Source: Perca fluviatilis (taxonomy: Eukaryota > Chordata > Actinopteri > Perciformes > Percidae). Taken from it: DNA of 64,000 nt. The stretch lies in NCBI RefSeq assembly GCF_010015445.1, contig NC_053120.1:9082114-9146113 (forward strand), read 5' to 3'. A model generated the notes under the pieces. It saw only the letters and a program-made list of their open reading frames with translations. It searched no databases and was not told the origin of the DNA. The translations under genes and the position numbers were made by a program. This document shows, piece by piece, positions 56,591-64,000 of the stretch. The stretch's first letter is position 1; every line of letters starts with the position of its first letter.

Positions 56591-57049
56591 AGTCTCGTTT
56601 TGCCAGACCTTTCCCGACCACAGCGCTGCGGAGGAGGGTCTGGCTAGTCCACACACCATTCCGGGATGGGAGAAAAACGTGCTTTGGTTTATTGGCATTT
56701 CTTTAAACCAATCACAATTGTCTTGGGCGGTGCTAAGCACCGAGAAAAGGTGCCAGTGCAAAATAGCCTCTGGAAGGAACTTGTTTTGGTGGAACGTGTG
56801 CGTTCAAAGGTTGTTTTAGTCGTGCAACAGAAGACTCAGATTGGACAGATAGTCTAGCTAGCTGTCTGGATTTACCCTGCAGAGATCTGAGGAGCAGTTA
56901 ACCATAGTCCTCAGAAATCCACCGGAGTTTAAAATTCCAACACAAAGAAAGCGGAATGAACGGACATCCAGTCGTAAAGAGTGACATCAGGCGGAATTTC
57001 CATCAGCAACGGAGCAATCCCATAAGTGGAACGTCGAGGATATAGACTA
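56591..57049 (+). mobile_element. Hairpin-ended MITE (copy 5, full length)
   Basis: Runs from AGTCTCGTTTTGCCAGACC to gaggatatagacta; same length (459 bp) and order as copy 3. Flanks share only gnatgat, so the duplication has decayed. Confidence 0.85.
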
Positions 57050-58775
57050 TGGTATGATAGACATGAATCACCGGATGTTTGATCACCATATTTATTTTTG
57101 TGTGTTTCCTCAAATGTCCCTGGACCTTACCCGACCCCAAACAATCACATAATTCTGTGTGCATTCTGTTGTGGGACAATTGTATCCATCGAAGTCAATA
57201 ATCTGACAAATTTAAGACTAAAATCTTTGAGTATTAATTCTAGCCAGAGTTTGACTGTATAAATTGGAATTGGGACACAGCTCAGAGTTGTGGTGCCAAA
57301 GTGAAACAAATGTTTGGAGAGCCACACTGTTAGATTCCCCTAATTAAAATGGGTTCCATACCATAGTTCCCAAATGTGCATCACCAGACATTTGTCTGGA
57401 GCAGTGAGAAGGATTGTTACATAGCAGGAGCTCTGTTTTCCACTTTGCCGGATGACACCTCGGAGATTTTCCAGGAAAAAAGCATTTTGTCAGGCTTATA
57501 TTTTACCCACACATAACCCAATAACCCTACTAATGCACTCTTGGCCTGTGATTTGTTCTCGTTTGTCATCGCAGAAAGTGCAAGGGTAAACACCGTGCTG
57601 AAACATGAGCCTGGCAGAGGTGGAGGAGCTGCATCGGCTGCTGCCCTCCACAACCTCCCATCAGGGAGAGGGCGGACAGGCCTGAGGAGGGATAATTACT
57701 ACCCCCCTTATTGATTTGTGTAGATTAATGTACTTTTTAAAACAGCCTTGATTCTATTTTTGCTTGCTGGTAATGGCACATGGTTTCAAGTTGTTCAAGG
57801 ATAAATGTCTGGCATCAAATAGATGTATGCACTTTCCAGTGGCCATACAAAAAGGATTTGCTACATTGATATAATGTAGAACATTGTCACTTAAGATTTT
57901 CAGATTCTTTTTTAAGCTCAGATATGTACATGGATGAGTCTCTGTGGTAATAAAATACTTAAGCTCCTTTTTTTTTCTTCCTGTCACCATCTGTGGTGCG
58001 AATCTCTCATTGCTGTGGTGTTCTGCACTGCGCCTTGCAGTCAGATATCACCTGTCAATCAATGTGGGTGCTACTGTGGCGTCTCCTTCCTCGGGTTTTC
58101 TCTGTGGATGAAGTTTTTCTCTGTGCAGCTGGCACTGTATCTGTTTATTCAGAACAAATGATAAACAAAAACATCTGCACTGCACATACACCGCACGACT
58201 ATTCACAGAATGAGACATATTGTTTTCTACAGGAGGCTTCAGCATGGATCGTTCTTGTATTATACAGTGTGGTGTAAGTGTTAGAGTAATACTTTTTTTT
58301 TTATTGTGGTGGCACTGCAATCCAGCATAATTAAGATTTAAAATGACACACTGACTGTGTGGTTTAAGTGGCTTAAATTTGAGCATGTTTACTTCCAAAT
58401 CAGATATAAGAACTTTGAACATACGTAAGCCCCCATCTTGCCCTTCCTCCTGTACAAATCAGACCTGGGGACATTGAGATATATAAGCAAAAATCAAGTC
58501 TGCACCAATGAATGCATAAATAATAAATAATGATTAATTAACATGGGCAATATTTCTAAATATTCGATAATAACATTAAAATTCTACGCATGGTGATTAT
58601 AAATATACTGTATAGTGGCTTTAAATAAAGTCATATTTGATAGTAGATGTCAAATAATTTACAGTAAGTGACTGTGAAGTCTACAACCCACAAACATCAG
58701 CAGACACATTGTGCCAATGTACCATTATGCAGCGTATTTATTATTCTTGACTTGCATACAATGCCAAACAATATA
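57050..58775. other. Intergenic, no gene seen
   Basis: 57585-57680 is GC-richer and follows a cag, but the frame is short and unrecognised. Confidence 0.35.
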
Positions 58776-59283
58776 CAGTACAGGCCAAAAGTTTGGACAC
58801 ACCTTCTCATTCAATGCGTTTCCTTTTTATTTTCATGACAATTTACATTGTAGATTCTCACTGAAGACATCAAAACTATGAATGAACACATATGGAATTA
58901 TGTACTTAACAAAAAAGTGTGAAATAACTGAAAACATGTCTTATATTTTAGATTCTTCAAAGTAGCCACCCTTTGCTTTTTTATTAATAAGGTAAAAGCA
59001 CACCTGTGAAGTGAAAACCATTTCAGGTGACTACCTCATGAAGCTCATTGAGAGAACACCAAGGGTTTGCAGAGTTATCAAAAAGCAAAAGGGTGGCTAC
59101 TATGAGGAATCTAAAATATAAGACATGTTTTCAGTTATTTCACACTTTTTTGTTAAGGACATAATTCCATATGTGTTCATTCATAGTTTTGATGCTTTCA
59201 GTGAGAATCTACAATGTAAATAGTCATGAAAATAAAGAAACACATTGAATGAGAAGGTGTGTCCAAACCTTTGGCCTGTACTG
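58776..59283. mobile_element. Tc1/mariner-type foldback MITE
   Basis: Ends CAGTACAGGCCAAAAGTTTG and complement CAGTACAGGCCAAAGGTTTG; flanked by TA (58774-58775, 59284-59285). Arms of about 200 bp pair almost throughout (gacacaccttctcattcaat; gaaataactgaaaacatgtc; gtagccaccctttgc), leaving a short centre. No transposase. Confidence 0.95.
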
Positions 59284-59285
59284 TA

Positions 59286-60065
59286 TGCATTTTTATTATT
59301 CTTAACTGTATACATTTCTTATATTAACTTTTTAACTTAACCTTTTAACTTTCTTGTTTTACTGCGCTGTATCACAAGTCAAATTCCTGTGTCCATTGTA
59401 CGCTGAAACATTTGAATTGTAGGTATGTGCTTTTTGTCCACTCAACACTGGAGAAATTATACCTGACCATATTGGATGGCATTAACTATTCTGCTCCTAG
59501 TGAGCGACCCTTGGCGCCTGTGTGCAGGTTGTGTATTATATAACAATGGCTAGCTTCCCTTGTATCTGTTCTGTGTGGCTACTGGCCAGAGTGCCATACA
59601 AACATCACCACACGTCTTCAGAGGGCCCTTCAAAGTGCTAACAGGGTTGGACTTGTTGTTGTGGGCCCTGGCAGGTTAGATGTCCAGCAGTTTTCATGCA
59701 ATGTGGAGTGTCACTGTCAAATTACATTTATAAATAGATTTTTGCTCAATGCTGGCACCACCCCATCATTGAGTCCTGCAGTCCTGGCTGGAATCTGCCA
59801 TCTGTCTGAAAGCATTAGGTAGTTTTTCCTTGGCTGATAGGACACAACAGATGTTGCCTTCTTCCTGTAGAAATGACTGTAAGGGATTTGTGTGATGGTT
59901 GCTTTACTGTAAATAGGGAGATTTGGGTATTTCGCCCTACAAAGGAAGAAAGGAGTACTTATAGCCTAGAAGAAGTGAGGAGGGAGTTGTCTATCTGTTA
60001 TCTCTCTCTGTTTTATATATCTGTCTCTTTTAATAGCTTATTCATGTTAAAAGCATTATAATTAT
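59286..60065. other. Intergenic, no gene seen
   Basis: No repeat ends or exons recognised. Confidence 0.35.
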
Positions 60066-60570
60066 TCTACAATTTAATATAAAAACATGTTTTAGAGGTA
60101 GCTTGCACAGATCATGTAAATTACATAAAGACAGAGGCTGAGATTGTTGTTTTGCTAAGCTATGCAAGGTACCTTTTAGCACGACTTGATTAGCAAGTGT
60201 TCTCTCTGTCGGTCTGTGTACCATTTCTTATTATATTTACAGTTTATTGAAATATAATGAATAAATATAGTGCAATTTAATACATAACATGACTTTGATG
60301 TTAACTCATCTTAACATCGAGGTGGACATGGCGGGCACTCTTTAGCTAGGCTATCATTACATTTTAGCTAAACGTACGTTTAGCAAATGTTGCTAATTCA
60401 AGTCTTTTGGTCTGTCTACTATTTGTTGACTTAACTATAACAAATTGATCTGCAATTTAAAATATTCAACATGTTTTTTTAGATGTAGCTTTCATAAATC
60501 ATGTTAATTCTTTTAGAGGCTATAGCAGTTACTTTTAATCTGTCAAGCTAGGCTACTTTTCCTTTTAGCT
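60066..60570. repeat. Degenerate tandem repeat, period about 190 bp, three units
   Basis: Units begin near 60068, 60270 and 60450 with (t/g)gcaatttaa-ata--aacatg, continue gtagctt...atcatgtaaatt or equivalents, and share ggtctgt-tac-att between them. Identity is moderate, so it is old. Confidence 0.6.
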
Positions 60571-61319
60571 AGTAGGCATGGGGCTAGTTTTAATCTCCAC
60601 AATGGTTGGATTTAGCTAATGCCTGAATATGTAGTAATTCACTAAATTACCAAGAAATCAGTTAATCAAAATTCATATTGCTCAATTCAAAAGGAAACAG
60701 GGGGAAAGTACGTGAATTTAGTTTTAGCTAAGGCTAGCTATGGCTATTGCAACTAGCTTGAACTTGCTCTACAATGAGTGCAGTTACCGTGGTTTGGCTT
60801 TATGATTGGTCTTGTAGTTACTAATAATGTTAAATGATGTAGAAAAAAAGTCAGAAAATCTAATTCTGGTCTTACCTGTGACTAATCTAGGAGTTGCTGC
60901 ATTTTGGCTTTGTACAGCAGTATTTATTATCATACAAAGGCATTTTCTGTGCTTTAAAGTGTTTATTTCCCTGTTGTGGCAATGATATGATGGTTTTTCA
61001 CTTGCAGCAGGTGACATTTATCATTTTCTTTGTCAATTTTAGTTATTCCTCACCTAAAACTTCCATTAGGATTCATCAGTCATGCCCACAGAGAGGTATT
61101 AGGCAGGTTCCAGGCTTTGGCTGTTATGGAAAGGTCAGGAGATTTGTCTCTTCTTCAAGTGTATTTTCTCTCCTCTGGTTTCTGAGGAACAGTGAGCTGT
61201 GATGTTAAAGCCGGGCCACAGCCTCCACTCCATCATTGCAGACATCTCAATCCGTTTCCACTGTTAGCCTTTTATACCACGTTTACAGCGGCACAGGTTT
61301 TCAATACTGATCAGTCACT

Positions 61320-61495
61320 GCTCCTTTCCTCTTCATTCATCACTCCCTCCTTCCTGCTATTTTTCTTTCCTCCTCATCCTTTTCTCTTTTACTTGTACTT
61401 CTCCAGTAGCAGACCAGTCTATCTGTCTCTGCCTCACTTTTTCCTCTCACCTCTCTAGCCGTCCCTCTTCTCTCCTTCCCCCGCCCTCGCTCGTT
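61320..61495. repeat. Polypyrimidine-rich tract
   Basis: Strong C+T bias on the + strand (tcctttcctcttcattc... ctctcctctcacctctc...); similar in kind to 44275-44475. Confidence 0.6.
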
Positions 61496-61559
61496 TTCAT
61501 CATTTGTGGAAGGGCTGAGTGCGGCCAGATGCTGGTAATCTGGCGCTCTGATTGCATAG

Positions 61560-63029
61560 GACATGCATGACTGATAGCAAACCTTGTTCCCAATATCCTC
61601 TCGCTCTGAGGCATGACTTTAATCATTACTAATGGAGGGTGATGAATACCTGGGACCAGTTGAGTATTTCATGAATTGCACTGTGCTGGAATGACAGGGG
61701 CTTTGAGAAGGAAATTGGATGTCCTTGTTTTTCCATGGTGACCACACTATGAGACCTAAAGGCTGGTCAGTGCATAGATAGTTAGAGACACATGCATATT
61801 TTTATGATTGACTTACTTATAACTGATTTAAACCAGCAGAGAAAAAAACCCTCAAATACACACCCTCACCTTTCAGTTGATACAACAGTCATGTTATAAA
61901 GCAGCAAGAGGCACAGCTATAAGATCTTTGAGTTTGGCGGAGCTCCACCACCGCTTTGGCCGAAACAGGGCCTGATCCCTCAGCTTTTGTGAAAGGTTAT
62001 GGTTGAGAGTCGGGAGAGCCACATGGCTGAGAGGGTTGTATGACGGGAGAGATTTTACCCACCATAATGAAAGGAAACAGTGATATCTTGGACACAATAC
62101 ATCTCATATTAAGGCCCATTTACTTGATTGATTTAGCATTATCATTACCAGTCACAAAATAATGAGGCAGGTTTAGATCTGAGTTTCTGCCAAAACAATA
62201 GATACCATTAATGAAGGGTAAGGCATTTTGTATGGTAGTAAATGTATAGTAGAAAATCCAGGGAAAGGAGATTGCTGATGATTTTAAAGGCATTGGCCAA
62301 AATTGGACTTAATTATTTCGCTTATGGTGACTGATATATTTCTATTAAATAATAATTAGAAAAATATATGCAAACCATAGTATTGTGGCATTCCAAAACC
62401 CCCAAAAATTGGGGATTTAAATATTTATTAACCCAGTTATCGCAACTATAGCCATATAGCTTTGTTAGATTACAGTGGTTTGCTCACTGGTACAGTGTTC
62501 CACTGAGAGAATGAGGAGTCTGTCTTTGGTAGGACATCATGTTCTGGTTGTTGAACGATGCTCTGTGCTCTGAAACAGGTGCTTTGGCATAAACTATTTC
62601 CTGAATGATGGATTTGAGTGTTCTGAGTCAGTCTAAATACAGTAGCAGACTCTGCTGTCTCTTCCACAGGATGCAGCTCTCTTTTACCTTAACATACTCT
62701 AAATAACCACTGCCATTACAACATTGCCAAGCGTAGAGAACCTGATTTTAGGTAATAAGGATATTTACAGTAGATAAGCTAATTTATTTTTTAAGAAAAA
62801 GTATTGAAAGTTTTTAGTTGCAACAATGTTGTGAACAATCTACATGTTGTGTGCCCCTCCTGTACCTTTCTTGTCTTTATAGGTGTATTACAGTAGTTGT
62901 TGAGTCTTCCCAACAGGAAAAGTTCTACCCTAAAGACTATATAGGGATCACTTTAAGGACGTCTTGAAACTCTGATTCGTGATAATGATGTGATGTCTTC
63001 CTAAAAATCGTCCTAAACTGTAGATAATA
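61560..63029. other. Intergenic, no gene seen
   Basis: 62130-62360 has a unique, A/T-rich texture with taattat/attaaataataatt words that might be regulatory; unsupported otherwise. Confidence 0.3.
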
Positions 63030-63460
63030 AGGGGTCTTCAACGTTTTTTAAGCCAAGGACCCCTTAACTGAAAGAGAGACAGAGCAGGGACCCCCTACAT
63101 ATATTGTATAAAATGAAGTTGCATATTAAACTGGGCCTACAGGAACATGTAGGGTGGCTGAACATCTTGATAAATACCTTTTTTGCACAGAATGCAAAGC
63201 TATTAAAATAACCTAATAATTGTTGCCATGATTTTATAAATCATGTTTTAACGTTAAAAACATGCACAGTGAATCCTTATTGAATCCTTGATCTGTGGAT
63301 GTCTACCTTAGTGACTGCCTTACCTATAGGCCAATAAGCCTATGATCAGTGGGGATTTATATTTGCTAATAATTTGTTAGATTCATGTTCAAGACTCAAA
63401 ACTTAAGACTAATTTGGAGGCCCCCATGCGTTACTCTGAGGACCCCTTAGATCCTTGCTG
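63030..63460. mobile_element. hAT-type MITE, inverted relative of 27658-28125
   Basis: Shares aaggggtcttcaacgttttt, gggaccccctacatatattg and ttactctgaggacccctta with 27658-28125 in reverse orientation. CTGTAGATAA occurs on both sides (63018 and 63461). The right terminus is shortened. Confidence 0.8.
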
Positions 63461-63908
63461 TAGATAACTGGTTGATATGAAGGCATAATCTCTCACATGA
63501 CTGCATACAAAGTAACAAATAAAGCTGTTGTGTCTTTGCCTGTGGTTCCAGCATCACATAATTCTTTGCACTGTGCAGTTTATCTGAGATGAACATCTTG
63601 ATAGGCTCTCCCTCTGCTGTCTTTACCTTCCAGCCTCCTCCTCTCTTAAGACCCTTCTGCTTAGTGATTAGCGGCTTAAAATAGGCCTATACAATTGTGT
63701 GAACTTTACCCATTTATACAGCTCCCGAAACAGAGTCGCTCAGAGGTATAGGTGATTAAAACGAGACTGACAGATGTGTAGTGGAAAAAAGTGCAGGAGC
63801 CCCCGCTCTCCATTAGTATATTTAGATTACCTTAATCTGATATAGGCCTAGGCTTTTTCAAGTCATCACCCGATTATATATATGCTTTTTTTGTTGGTGG
63901 CCCTGAGC

Positions 63909-63934
63909 ACCAGCACACACACACACACACAAAC
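63909..63934. repeat. (CA)n microsatellite
   Basis: About 11 CA units followed by caaac variants. Confidence 0.9.
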
Positions 63935-64000
63935 ACAAACAAACAGGCAGTTCCATCTGGATCAAAATCATATGCATTCATTTTTAATTAAAATCTAAAC

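Noticed and set aside
1..64000. CRISPR arrays, operons or bacterial insertion sequences
   Set aside because: The direct repeats are eukaryotic minisatellites and transposon duplications; genes are intron-split vertebrate genes.

Overview
This is vertebrate nuclear DNA, almost certainly from a teleost fish. The evidence is intron-split genes with GT/AG borders, (CA)n/(GT)n microsatellites, tRNA-headed SINEs, Tc1-, hAT- and PIF/Harbinger-type DNA transposons and L1-like LINE debris. There is no bacterial gene structure.

Three genes can be read, all in the first 22 kb. The left edge cuts into the last two coding exons of rgs2 (+ strand, stop at 982-984). The complete uchl5 (UCH37) gene follows on the - strand (start codon 15060, stop 8029, 11 exons, 329 aa). 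The complete glrx2 gene is next on the - strand (stop 16246, internal start 20917, 132 aa), with an in-frame upstream exon at 22119-22183 that could extend it to 154 aa. Order and orientation match the human 1q31 block RGS2-UCHL5-RO60-GLRX2-CDC73, except that no RO60 lies between UCHL5 and GLRX2. Their jobs are unrelated: G-protein signalling control, proteasome/INO80 deubiquitination, and glutathione-dependent thiol redox. The shared neighbourhood is ancestral synteny, not an operon.

From about 22.2 kb to the right edge (about 42 kb) I find no host protein-coding exon I can defend. This stretch is a mosaic of transposable elements in older AT-rich sequence. Many element boundaries can be read exactly: at least ten hAT-type elements have perfect 8-bp target duplications, seven elements have TTAAAG-type termini, and there are five copies of a hairpin-ended unclassified element, a Tc1-like foldback MITE, a decayed PIF/Harbinger transposase, four copies of a tRNA-derived SINE, an L1-like 3' end, minisatellites and foldback structures. 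Several elements are nested, which gives relative ages: a TTAA element inside a hAT transposase gene, a SINE inside a MITE, a MITE inside a hAT element, and a TIR element inside a high-copy repeat.

The points most worth a second look are the glrx2 upstream exon and its redox motif, a MITE abutting a glrx2 splice acceptor, the missing RO60, a perfect 26-bp-arm hairpin at 55.25 kb, and the TTAAAG element group. I found no clearly novel multi-gene system.
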